NCBI GenBank assembly: GCA_045613065.1
Contig: JAZLAH010000042.1
Location: forward strand, 38,038-102,037
Direction of reading: 5' to 3'
Source: Fimenecus sp045613065
Lineage (GTDB): Bacteria > Bacillota > Clostridia > Oscillospirales > Acutalibacteraceae
DNA length: 64,000 bases
A model generated the notes under the pieces. It was given only the letters and a program-made list of their open reading frames with translations. It did no database searches and was not told the DNA's origin. Numbering within the stretch: the stretch's first letter is position 1; each line of letters starts with the position of its first letter. Shown piece after piece: positions 19,619 to 26,165 of the stretch. The translations under genes and the position numbers were made by a program.

Positions 19619-19647
19619 ATTCTACGCTTTTTTCATTAATTTGTCAA
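19619..19647 (-). promoter_or_regulatory. Promoter of the 324-aa membrane protein gene
   Basis: TTGACA (19647-19642), 17 bp, TAGAAT (19624-19619) on the minus strand. Confidence 0.8.
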
Positions 19648-19743
19648 CACAAAGCAACATTATGTTCATTGCATAATATATACTTCCTAAAATCAAATTA
19701 AATCTCTATATGACAATTTTTTTATTTTTTTGAAAATTATATA

Positions 19744-19772
19744 TTGACAAACGAAACAAAATAGTATATACT
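19744..19772 (+). promoter_or_regulatory. Promoter of tRNA-Pro
   Basis: TTGACA (19744-19749), 17 bp, TATACT (19767-19772), about 30 bp before the tRNA. Confidence 0.85.
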
Positions 19773-19801
19773 ATTAAAGCTGACGAAAAAAGCGAATATT
19801 T

Positions 19802-19877
19802 CGGGGTGTAGCGCAGCTGGTAGCGCGCCACATTTGGGATGTGGATGCCGCAGGTTCGACTCCTGTCACTCCGACCA
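19802..19877 (+). tRNA. tRNA-Pro (TGG)
   Basis: 76 nt with encoded CCA. The acceptor arms CGGGGTG and CACTCCG pair over 7 bp with one G-U. The anticodon loop reads TTTGGGA with anticodon TGG, and the T arm contains GGTTCGACTCC. The 3' 23 nt occur again at 20034-20056, so this gene looks like an integration site. Confidence 0.97.
19855..19877 (+). repeat. tRNA 3'-end repeat, copy 1 (possible att core)
   Basis: The last 23 nt of tRNA-Pro, identical to 20034-20056. Duplicated tRNA 3' ends are the usual footprint of tyrosine-recombinase integration. Confidence 0.8.
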
Positions 19878-19917
19878 AAATAGCAGTTTCAACTTCGGTT
19901 GAGACTGCTATTTTCTT
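19878..19917 (+). terminator. Terminator of tRNA-Pro
   Basis: A long stem (AAAATAGCAGTTTCAAC and its complement, one mismatch) around a TTCG loop, ending in T residues, directly after the tRNA CCA. Confidence 0.85.
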
Positions 19918-19931
19918 TGTATCTGATATAA

Positions 19932-20043
19932 AGGAGTCGAACCGATAGGTCTGAGCGTTAAGAAAACAATCCGGTGGATTGTTTTTAGCGAAGAGCACAA
20001 TGCGAATCCCTCATTCGTATTGTGAGTCTATAATTCGACTCCT
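19932..20043. repeat. Palindromic element with three-way-junction folding potential
   Basis: Outer arms AGGAGTCGAA (19932-19941) and TTCGACTCCT (20034-20043) are perfect inverted repeats. Between them lie two further hairpins: AAACAATCC/GGATTGTTT with a short loop, and CACAATGCGAAT/ATTCGTATTGTG. The right outer arm is part of the duplicated tRNA 3' end. It has the look of a dispersed palindromic repeat of clostridial genomes, but copy number cannot be judged here. No protein-coding potential beyond a spurious ORF antisense to the tRNA. Confidence 0.6.
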
Positions 20044-20056
20044 GTCACTCCGACCA
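20034..20056 (+). repeat. tRNA 3'-end repeat, copy 2 (possible att core)
   Basis: Perfect 23-bp copy of the end of tRNA-Pro, including CCA, 179 bp downstream of the first. No upstream tRNA body is attached. Confidence 0.8.
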
Positions 20057-20082
20057 CCTCAGTACCTCGGTATTGATACACG

Positions 20083-20116
20083 AGAAATCCCTTGAAATAT
20101 AGGGGTTTCTTCATTT
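20083..20116 (+). terminator. Terminator-like hairpin
   Basis: An 8-bp stem GAAATCCC/GGGGTTTC (one G-U) around a loop of about 10 nt, followed by a weak T-rich stretch. Confidence 0.5.
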
Positions 20117-20129
20117 TCCAAGCAAAATT

Positions 20130-20155
20130 AGTGCTCTTTTTAGGGCACTTTTTTT
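20130..20155 (+). terminator. Terminator-like hairpin with T tract
   Basis: A 7-bp stem AGTGCTC/GGGCACT (one G-U), 6-nt loop, then seven T residues. No rightward gene lies directly upstream, so it may belong to lost mobile DNA. Confidence 0.6.
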
Positions 20156-20180
20156 GTTTTCAGAATTTCTCAAAAAATCA

Positions 20181-20243
20181 AATCGTAAACGGAGTATAAA
20201 TTTTTTTGAGTAATCGTAAACGGTGTACACAAAAACGGACACA
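20181..20243. mobile_element. Relic of an IS21-type terminus
   Basis: Two direct copies of AATCGTAAACGG followed by AGTATA or TGTACA stand 30 bp apart, and the second runs into ACACAAAAACGGACACA. Read on the minus strand it begins TGTGTCCGTTTTTGTGTACA. The GTCCGTTTT...TGTACA pattern also forms the right end of the intact IS21-family element at 42196-42217. Internal repeats near the tip are typical of IS21 ends. No transposase gene is attached. The 590 bp from 19878 to 20468 otherwise hold only the hairpins and repeats listed. Confidence 0.45.
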
Positions 20244-20356
20244 TCCCTCGCAAAATTAAAGACTGGTATTGATTTTATTGTTCTTTATGTTGACTATTAG
20301 GTGAACGAAAGTCAAACTCTCAAATTAACATCTGCTTTATTTTTTAAATAGAGAAC

Positions 20357-20398
20357 ACCAAAAAAGCATCCCCCAAAAATGAGAAGATGCTTTAAAAA
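20357..20398 (-). terminator. Terminator of the RES operon
   Basis: On the minus strand an 8-bp stem AAAGCATC/GATGCTTT with a loop of about 14 nt ends in TTTTTT, about 70 bp after the RES gene stop. Confidence 0.65.
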
Positions 20399-20468
20399 TA
20401 AAAAACATTAATTTCAATTACTACAAATCAGCAAATATTTTCACCGTTTTGTTATTATGTTTCAACAA

Positions 20469-21578
20469 TCATTTGTGTTTTGATAGCAATTCTTTAGAAT
20501 AGTAAAGTTTTTTTACTTCATATGTGCGACTATATGTACACTTGAAATTTTCGGGATTAAAAATTGCTAAATTAGAGCCTCGACTGTGCATTGCACTTTG
20601 ATATTCAATGCCATCAAATATTGGGGTTCCATCGTCATTTTTTATAGACATTACAAAATCACAAATATACTGTGTCGGAAGATAATCCAATGGACTATCA
20701 CCTCTACGCATTGGTTTACTCATTTCCTGATTGATTTTAAGTAGATGTTCTCTATTGATAGCAAGCGCGGTACAGTCAACATCAATACCAAAAGGACTAA
20801 TTTTATGAATTTGTTTCAAATCAACAACGGTAAGTTCTTTCAATTGCTTAAAAGTCCCGATAGAAACATAATCATATTCGGCTGCACGAATTTCATGAAA
20901 TGTTGTTTCTCTGTCATTTGTTAAATAAAGTCTACTAATTCCATCTGAATTCGCTCTACCATTTGATGCATATTCTTTTGGTGGCGCTCCCATTTCACTC
21001 GGTAAGAAACCATCCTTATCTTTAGCTATACGTCCTCTATAGAATCGTTGCTTACTTATAGGTATTTTTTTACTTATATCTAAACAATACTTTTTTAAGA
21101 GCTCTTTATCAATAAGGTCTGTGTGAAAACGATTTTTGTGTTTAATTGACTCAACAAAATCGTCCCACTTCTCTGCATGTAGAATTGAGGTCTTAAGTAG
21201 ATATTCCTTATCATATTTCTCTGGAATTCCAACAAGTTTTTCAAAGACTATGGGATAATCCTCTAAAATAGTAGGAGACAAACTTTTAAGTATATTTAAA
21301 ATGGCTTCATCAGGAATGGCAGAAAAGATATCCCACTCATTTTTAATGGTTTCAACTAAAGTTCTACATTCACTATGAGGATATGAGCTTGGCAGGTCAT
21401 CTTCAGCAGTATAAACAGAAAGTAGATTATCAAACATTCCCACCAGAGTCGAATCTTGTTCGGTATCATATACCTTTACATCTTTGATGCCACATATTGG
21501 GCAAACGCCCAAAATTCCTCGCTCATCAATAATTGATTTTATTTCTAAATTGCGAAAACAATTACTACAAAAAATCAT
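20469..21578 (-). CDS. RES-domain protein with N-terminal zinc ribbon
   Basis: 369 aa. The N-terminus has paired cysteines (CSNC at 4-7, CPIC at about 24-27), matching the N-terminal domain of the HEPN/RES class. From about residue 180 comes a RES domain: RFYRGRI, PPKEYASNGRANSDGISRLYLTND, TTFHEIRA. It carries the conserved Arg, Tyr, Glu and Ser type positions. Characterised RES toxins destroy cellular NAD+. No Xre-type antitoxin is adjacent. The start is the ATG overlapping the stop of the sce7725 gene (TAATG); a longer reading frame enters that gene and is unlikely. Last of a three-gene leftward operon. The toxin role is inferred from family. Confidence 0.75.
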   Translation of the reverse strand: MIFCSNCFRNLEIKSIIDERGILGVCPICGIKDVKVYDTEQDSTLVGMFDNLLSVYTAEDDLPSSYPHSECRTLVETIKNEWDIFSAIPDEAILNILKSLSPTILEDYPIVFEKLVGIPEKYDKEYLLKTSILHAEKWDDFVESIKHKNRFHTDLIDKELLKKYCLDISKKIPISKQRFYRGRIAKDKDGFLPSEMGAPPKEYASNGRANSDGISRLYLTNDRETTFHEIRAAEYDYVSIGTFKQLKELTVVDLKQIHKISPFGIDVDCTALAINREHLLKINQEMSKPMRRGDSPLDYLPTQYICDFVMSIKNDDGTPIFDGIEYQSAMHSRGSNLAIFNPENFKCTYSRTYEVKKLYYSKELLSKHK

Positions 21579-22510
21579 TATATCTTCCCATCCAAATACC
21601 GTCCAACCAGTTCCAAATGATGCATTAAAGATAACTTTTTCACAACACCAAGACCAGGATAAGACTGTTCTTCGCATATTTTCTCAAAAGTTTGGATTGC
21701 AATTGTATCAAGTTTTTGCGTTTTATTCCACTCAACCAACTGTTTTACTGCTTGATAAAACTTACCTGCCGGGTCACTTATATCTTCATTATCTTCTGAT
21801 ACAAAATGATGGACTCTTAATTCTTTGGATTCATCAAAATATACAATATGAATTGCCACCGCATATGGTGCAAAACCTGATTCGGAATATTCTTCTCCTA
21901 TAATTGAGTAATCAGAAAAACCAACATATCCATCTTCAGCATAGTAAATATGGTCGTTTGAAAAAAATTCATCAGGGTCGTTAATATAATCTTGATTACG
22001 TCCCTTTTTATTAAATTTATCCTCTAAAAGAATTCTGTTTTTGCGAATTCTTCTAAAAGCTGATGCATACGGCACTACCGTTCTTACATCTGCGCTTCCG
22101 TTGAATGCATCTTCAAAAAACTTTATTGCGTCAGGATTTGTACAAAGTGAAATGATTTCCTCGTCAGTAGTACCTTTTTGATGCCATTTTTTTACTCTTA
22201 ATGGGGTCTCTTTATCGACAATTATTCCTCGTAAAATCTTTGATTCACTTAAAATTGTTTTTAATGATTCCAAATACTTAGCATTTTTGGTGTTTTTAAC
22301 ATCGACTTTAAATGAACCAACTTTGGGATTTCTAATTAAAACCAAATCCCGATTTGCATCGGCAAATACCTTTATTGTACTCACCAGTGTAGGCGATAAT
22401 TTAACTGGCTCTATAATTGGAGTTATTTTGTCACTTAATCGGGATTCATTTAACAACTCCTTAATTGCTAATAATTCGTTTTGTCTACCTCTTAGTATAG
22501 GATAATACAA
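21578..22510 (-). CDS. sce7725 family protein
   Basis: 310 aa. The N-terminus MYYPILRGRQNELLAIKEL is the hallmark of the sce7725 family, which nearly always travels with an sce7726 gene. The family has no proven function. A beta-barrel-like pattern with conserved SDYS and FAPYAVAIHIVYFD segments is visible in the middle. It starts at a TTG immediately after the sce7726 stop (TGA then TTG), with AAAGGAG 8 nt upstream, and its own stop overlaps the RES start. Tight coupling of all three genes argues for one functional unit, probably defence-related given the neighbourhood. Confidence 0.7.
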   Translation of the reverse strand: MYYPILRGRQNELLAIKELLNESRLSDKITPIIEPVKLSPTLVSTIKVFADANRDLVLIRNPKVGSFKVDVKNTKNAKYLESLKTILSESKILRGIIVDKETPLRVKKWHQKGTTDEEIISLCTNPDAIKFFEDAFNGSADVRTVVPYASAFRRIRKNRILLEDKFNKKGRNQDYINDPDEFFSNDHIYYAEDGYVGFSDYSIIGEEYSESGFAPYAVAIHIVYFDESKELRVHHFVSEDNEDISDPAGKFYQAVKQLVEWNKTQKLDTIAIQTFEKICEEQSYPGLGVVKKLSLMHHLELVGRYLDGKI

Positions 22511-23371
22511 TCATCTCACTCCTTTAAACGGTTTACAAAGATACTCATCTAGTGCTTCAAGTTGAGGTTTTTGAAATTTAGAAAAATATACCAAAAACCT
22601 TAAAGCATATGGAATTTTATTAAAGTCAATAGTGTCAATCCGATTTCTTTTTTTCAACTCTTTTAAAAACAAATCATATAATTCCTGCACAGAAAGTTCA
22701 CAAGCGATTCGCTTACACTCTCTATAATAGTTTACAGGTGTTACATTCGGTAACTCTTTCTTTGCATTTTTTATTAGATTTTCATATTCAGGTTTATTGA
22801 GAATCTTGAAAATCTGCTCTTTTTCAAGCATTTCTCTATATTCTACAGGTTCCTTAAGACGTTTGATTGTGTTTTTCTTACTCAATACGTAGATACCTGT
22901 AGGAGAATCTTTAAATCTAACCAATAATTCTTCCGCCTGTGATTCGCTAGTTACAACACATACATGGTCAAAAGCTTTATAATAATCACGAAGTTGAGTT
23001 TCTAATCTTTCAAAAGTATCTAATTCAGTTTTGATTTCATAAACAACAGCTTTACCATTAATCATAATGAAATCAGCTTTTGATTTAGCTACTGGAACCT
23101 CAGTTAAGGCAGTAGTCGTTTTCAAACGATGAACATTAATAATTAACTTGTTTAACAAAGTATTTTTATAAAAATATTCATTTCGATATGAATTCCCTAA
23201 ATATTGATAAATTTCAGAAATGATATTTTCATTTTTAACTTCGCCATCAAAAGAAATCTCATATCTTTTTACAATTTTTTCAAGTAGGGAAATATTATTC
23301 TGCTCATACATTAAATCTCGCAACATATTTTGTGTAAAAACACGAGTTAAGATTGAATCTTTTGCACTCAC
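22511..23371 (-). CDS. sce7726 family protein, PD-(D/E)XK-like nuclease fold suspected
   Basis: 286 aa from a GTG at 23371 (MSAKDSIL), chosen because AAAGGGGG lies 6 nt upstream; the ATG at 23404 would translate that site. The core KADFIMINGKAVVYEIKTEL gives a D...ExK pattern (Asp, then Glu-Ile-Lys) typical of PD-(D/E)XK nucleases. It is followed by a helix (TFERLETQLRDYYKAFDHV) and a strand ending VCVVTSES. The sce7726 family is not characterised. First gene of the operon with sce7725 and RES, behind its own promoter. Confidence 0.7.
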   Translation of the reverse strand: MSAKDSILTRVFTQNMLRDLMYEQNNISLLEKIVKRYEISFDGEVKNENIISEIYQYLGNSYRNEYFYKNTLLNKLIINVHRLKTTTALTEVPVAKSKADFIMINGKAVVYEIKTELDTFERLETQLRDYYKAFDHVCVVTSESQAEELLVRFKDSPTGIYVLSKKNTIKRLKEPVEYREMLEKEQIFKILNKPEYENLIKNAKKELPNVTPVNYYRECKRIACELSVQELYDLFLKELKKRNRIDTIDFNKIPYALRFLVYFSKFQKPQLEALDEYLCKPFKGVR

Positions 23372-23408
23372 AATAGTTCCCCCTTTTACTATACAAATAT
23401 CCATAATT

Positions 23409-23437
23409 ATGATATCACAATTTGCATAAATTTACAA
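23409..23437 (-). promoter_or_regulatory. Promoter of the sce7726-sce7725-RES operon
   Basis: TTGTAA (23437-23432), 17 bp, TATCAT (23414-23409) on the minus strand, about 40 bp before the GTG. Confidence 0.65.
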
Positions 23438-23486
23438 CCCCTTCCTAATTGTTCTTACTATTTCCAAACTATAATAAAATTTAGTA

Positions 23487-23909
23487 TCATTCTTTCATCT
23501 TTAACCCTGCAATACTTGCTAGATATTTCGTCTTTTTATATTTTTCTGGCCTATCCGCAACTTTATCTCTCCAACTGTAACAACAAGATACTGTTTTATT
23601 CTCTGGCCAAATACTATTAATAACCCCTGTGCGCAGAGCATTGCTCAATACATGTTGATTTCTCCACCTTCTCAATATGAGCCAATGTATATCAACTATG
23701 CCATACCGTAAAATTATACCTTGCTTTTCTTTACCATTAGTAATCAGCAAAAACTCATGTTCGTCAACAGAGTATCTGTAAGTTCCATCTCCTCTATTAA
23801 CTCTACTCTTGATTGGTTTCTTACAATAATATATGTAATCTTTAATTATTGGTTCACACTCATGCAAGTCCGTTTTTCTCAGTATCCTTTCTAATTGTTC
23901 ATCAGTCAC
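23487..23909 (-). CDS. Hypothetical protein, possibly GNAT-like
   Basis: 140 aa from a GTG at 23909; a TTG 24 nt upstream is the alternative, but the AAGAAAGG site lies between the two. I do not recognise the family. A beta-rich N-terminal half (YRYSVDEHEFLLITNG, KQGIILRYGIVDIHWLIL) is followed by RRWRNQHVLSNALRTG and a C-terminal strand/helix with a YKKTKYLASIAGL tail. The spacing is loosely like an acetyltransferase, but no acetyl-CoA motif is visible. It lies upstream of the RES operon in the same orientation, separated by 115 bp and a promoter. Confidence 0.55.
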   Translation of the reverse strand: MTDEQLERILRKTDLHECEPIIKDYIYYCKKPIKSRVNRGDGTYRYSVDEHEFLLITNGKEKQGIILRYGIVDIHWLILRRWRNQHVLSNALRTGVINSIWPENKTVSCCYSWRDKVADRPEKYKKTKYLASIAGLKMKE

Positions 23910-24086
23910 TATTTTGGCCTGCCTTTCTTTCAATTGTAATTATAGTTCTTTTTAACACCAACGGCAAATTATCCATATTTGTCGTTCATATTCCTTATTA
24001 ATAATAATCGAATTTTCCTTGCGTTTTGTGACATAAATATACAAATTTCCTCATTTTGTTCTATTTTTATAAAAAATAAAAATAAC

Positions 24087-24117
24087 TTGACTTTTTCTCC
24101 CTTCAGAGTGATATATA
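24087..24117 (+). promoter_or_regulatory. Promoter of the DUF6809-like gene with overlapping palindrome
   Basis: TTGACT (24087-24092) and TATATA (24112-24117), spacer 19 bp. An imperfect inverted repeat, CTTCAGAGTG (24101-24110) with CACCCTGAAAG just downstream, brackets the -10 box and could be an operator. Confidence 0.55.
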
Positions 24118-24141
24118 GGACACCCTGAAAGGAGATTTTTT

Positions 24142-24429
24142 ATGACAACTTTAGAAAATTTATATTACGGAAATATCGACCCTGCAAATAAATACATAAC
24201 GCGTGGGAGTGAGTATTCAAAACTTGCAAACCTTTCTGTACGGAATGAAGAAAAATTACTGCCAACACTCTCAAAAGAACAGAAAATCATTTTTGAAAAA
24301 TATAAAGATTGCATCAGCGAAATGACCAGTATCGCAGAAAAAGAAGCCTTTATCCAAGGTGTAAAACTTGGCATTAAAATCATCAGCGAATCTTTCCTCA
24401 CTGACTCTCAAAATTTTAACGAGACATAA
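24142..24429 (+). CDS. Small DUF6809-like protein
   Basis: 95 aa, all helical in appearance: LENLYYGNIDPANK, LLPTLSKEQKIIFEKYKDCISEM, EKEAFIQGVKLGIKIISESF. This matches my memory of the DUF6809 family, small proteins that occur repeatedly in clostridial mobile elements and prophages. Function unknown. RBS AAAGGAGAT at good spacing. It is transcribed alone, rightward, from a promoter carrying a palindrome across its -10 box, which hints at repression by a nearby regulator. Confidence 0.6.
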   Translation: MTTLENLYYGNIDPANKYITRGSEYSKLANLSVRNEEKLLPTLSKEQKIIFEKYKDCISEMTSIAEKEAFIQGVKLGIKIISESFLTDSQNFNET

Positions 24430-24520
24430 AATCATGGAACTAAATATTGCTGATTGGAAATGTCAAATTGTAGTGTCATATTTGATGAAAAAATTATTTT
24501 AAAAAATTTTTAAAAAAGTA

Positions 24521-24549
24521 TTGACAATCTTTTTAGCTTCTGCTAAAAT
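24521..24549 (+). promoter_or_regulatory. Promoter of a structured leader RNA
   Basis: TTGACA (24521-24526), 17 bp, TAAAAT (24544-24549). Canonical; the transcript should start near 24556. Confidence 0.8.
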
Positions 24550-24555
24550 AAAACC

Positions 24556-24754
24556 ACACTCGAACAAATGTTCAGCAATAAGCAACCATTGCTTCGTTTC
24601 GTTCACAATCGATATTTTGTGAACCATTGACAATTTAGGGACCGTGCAACGCATCCACATATAATGTCGTGATAGCAAATAGCCGGCCATTCGTAGAAAG
24701 AATTATAGTATTTACGCTATAGTTCTGTTCTTGAATGGTCGGCTTTTTTGTTTT
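24556..24754 (+). ncRNA. Putative structured leader RNA or small RNA, ending in a terminator
   Basis: About 200 nt without a supported ORF. Successive hairpins are visible: GAACA/TGTTC at about 24562, GCAAT/ATTGC at about 24573, and GTTCACAA/TTGTGAAC at about 24599-24623. A single-stranded-looking stretch (24624-24679) follows. Last comes a 12-bp stem AGCCGGCCATTC/GAATGGTCGGCT, enclosing an inner AGAATTATAG-type hairpin and followed by TTTTTTG. This is either a free small RNA or an attenuator leader for the operon that follows. I do not recognise it as a known riboswitch or T-box. Confidence 0.6.
24680..24753 (+). terminator. Terminator of the leader RNA
   Basis: A 12-bp GC-rich stem with one G-U, containing an inner hairpin, then a T tract. 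Confidence 0.85.
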
Positions 24755-24786
24755 CATAAACAATTCTAGAAAGGAGGTATTCTTTG

Positions 24787-24849
24787 ATGTGTATAATGAA
24801 AAAGCCGGTAGGCAAACCACGAATTAGAAATGAACCTACAACTCTTTAA
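24787..24849 (+). CDS. Possible 20-aa peptide
   Basis: A 20-codon frame (begins MCIMKKPVGKPRIRN) follows a very strong AAAGGAGGT site at 6-7 nt spacing, just after the leader terminator and before the 24909 gene. It is basic, with no membrane segment. It may be a translated leader peptide or only a good Shine-Dalgarno site without a gene. Confidence 0.4.
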   Translation: MCIMKKPVGKPRIRNEPTTL

Positions 24850-24908
24850 TTCAAACCTATATACAAAATTAAACTCTAAATATTTAAATGAAGCGAGGTA
24901 TATTAATT

Positions 24909-25409
24909 ATGAAAAACAGAAAATTTAAAATCCCTTTTGAAGCAATCGACATTGAATTCAACGATGGAAAACCTTTAAACTGGAATGGTCGACACGACCT
25001 ATTCAAAAAAGCATTTGCAGATTTTTTAGCAGAGCGTATCGACTCAGGCAAAAAAGTTAGTTATAGTAACGGAGATGAGTATATTGATTGGATGGAATCT
25101 GCACACAAATTTATTGTAGATGCATTAGTAAAACACGCAATTGAATTTGGTGATGAATACATCCTTAATTGCTACGGCCTTGTCCCTGTTGATGCTACAA
25201 AAATAAACAAATTAGTTGCTCAATGTGATAAACATACTCTGGCATTCTTTGGTCTTGAAAATTCATCTAACGAAGAATTAAAAAACTGGGATGCAAGTAA
25301 ACTTGAAAAGTTGCCTTTGGTAAAAGACTTTGAAAAAGACTTTACACCTATCAATCCGTTATTAGATAGAGTTTGGGTAATTTATCATCCCGCTGCTGAT
25401 AAACTTTAA
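24909..25409 (+). CDS. Hypothetical protein, paralogous to the 25596-26078 product
   Basis: 166 aa from the ATG at 24909, chosen because GAGGT lies about 9 nt before it. Not recognised. Its C-terminal half contains AFFGLENSSNEELKNWDASK, which matches YYGLENATNEEIKSWDGA in the gene two places downstream. In both, this comes after a YGL/CGG segment and before a proline-rich aromatic tail. The protein is acidic and soluble, with no signal peptide. First full-size gene of an operon of three (24909, 25427, 25596) behind the structured leader RNA. Confidence 0.6.
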   Translation: MKNRKFKIPFEAIDIEFNDGKPLNWNGRHDLFKKAFADFLAERIDSGKKVSYSNGDEYIDWMESAHKFIVDALVKHAIEFGDEYILNCYGLVPVDATKINKLVAQCDKHTLAFFGLENSSNEELKNWDASKLEKLPLVKDFEKDFTPINPLLDRVWVIYHPAADKL

Positions 25410-25426
25410 TAGGAGTGGAACAACAC

Positions 25427-25621
25427 ATGAAAAATTCAATTGACGCTATTATCAATGGAATTGTCAGTGACCTTAAAAAAGATGGTTTCTCTGACAAAGA
25501 CATTAAGATGGCCGTGATAATTGCTAGAAAGCATTACGAATTATTCTTCGGCAAACCGAAAAAATCAAAAAAGAAAAAGGAGGTGGATAACGAAAATGAC
25601 GAGAATTTTGGTTTCTATTGA
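25427..25621 (+). CDS. Small hypothetical protein
   Basis: 64 aa, helical with a lysine-rich stretch (KPKKSKKKKEVDNEND) near the C-terminus. Start ATG at 25427 with AGGAGTG upstream; a GTG 12 nt earlier is part of that site. The last 26 nt overlap the next gene, whose AAGGAGGTG ribosome site lies inside this gene. Function unknown; its position between two paralogues suggests it is part of their system. Confidence 0.55.
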   Translation: MKNSIDAIINGIVSDLKKDGFSDKDIKMAVIIARKHYELFFGKPKKSKKKKEVDNENDENFGFY

Positions 25622-26078
25622 TTATGGTGACGATAACTCTAAAGAATGGAGAGTTATGGAAATAAGCTTACCACCTGAACTTGAGGAAGTTTACAATTAT
25701 GCTGTAAAGCATAAATACGCCCCTTCTTCAAGCAAAGCATTAAAGGAATATCTTCCAACATTGCGTTGTAAGATTGAGGAAAAATTAATCGAAGAAATGA
25801 TTAATGAAGGGGATACTTATGTAATCGACCTGTGCGGTGGTAGGTTTGCTACAACTGAAGAAATTATCGATGCAGTAACCGACCGTGATTACTTTGCATT
25901 AGGCTACTATGGTCTTGAAAATGCTACTAATGAAGAAATTAAAAGTTGGGACGGAGCCACTCAACCACCATTTCCTCGACTTAGAGACATCTACGAATCT
26001 TACAGTGATAAAAGCCCGTTTAACGATGAATGGAAACTCACTGTTAAGTACTACGACCCTACTGTTGAAGAACACTAA
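25596..26078 (+). CDS. Hypothetical protein, paralogous to the 24909-25409 product
   Basis: 160 aa from the ATG at 25596, which has a strong AAGGAGGTG site; an upstream in-frame start would overlap the previous gene deeply. N-terminus MTRILVSIDYGDDNSKEWRV, middle helix EEKLIEEMINEGDTYVIDLC, then YYGLENATNEEIKSWDGA shared with the 24909 product and a similar spacing to the end. Soluble, acidic, no recognisable catalytic motif. A strong terminator follows at 26097. Confidence 0.6.
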   Translation: MTRILVSIDYGDDNSKEWRVMEISLPPELEEVYNYAVKHKYAPSSSKALKEYLPTLRCKIEEKLIEEMINEGDTYVIDLCGGRFATTEEIIDAVTDRDYFALGYYGLENATNEEIKSWDGATQPPFPRLRDIYESYSDKSPFNDEWKLTVKYYDPTVEEH

Positions 26079-26096
26079 AATTTAATATTCCCTAAT

Positions 26097-26146
26097 AAAA
26101 ACACCTATGACGTCGGGGTAATTCCTAACATCATAGGTGTTTTTAG
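26097..26146. terminator. Bidirectional terminator
   Basis: ACACCTATGA/TCATAGGTGT 10-bp stem with A and T tracts on both sides, between converging genes ending at 26078 and 26166. Confidence 0.85.
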
Positions 26147-26165
26147 CTACTTATTATTCAACACT

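Noticed and set aside
19774..19998. A 74-aa ORF antisense to tRNA-Pro and the palindromic repeat
   Set aside because: It translates tRNA antisense (VGVTGVEPAAS...), a common artefact, and has no ribosome site.
20469..21677. Longer RES frame starting at 21677
   Set aside because: It would overlap the sce7725 gene by about 100 nt; the ATG at 21578 with the TAATG overlap is far better.
24434..24502. A 22-aa ORF after the DUF6809-like gene
   Set aside because: No ribosome site, no conserved start context; nothing supports translation.
24620..24680. Possible T-box: TTTAGGGACCGTGCAACGC
   Set aside because: It resembles AGGGUGGNACCGCG only in part; the terminator stem does not overlap it and no aminoacyl or amino-acid gene follows.
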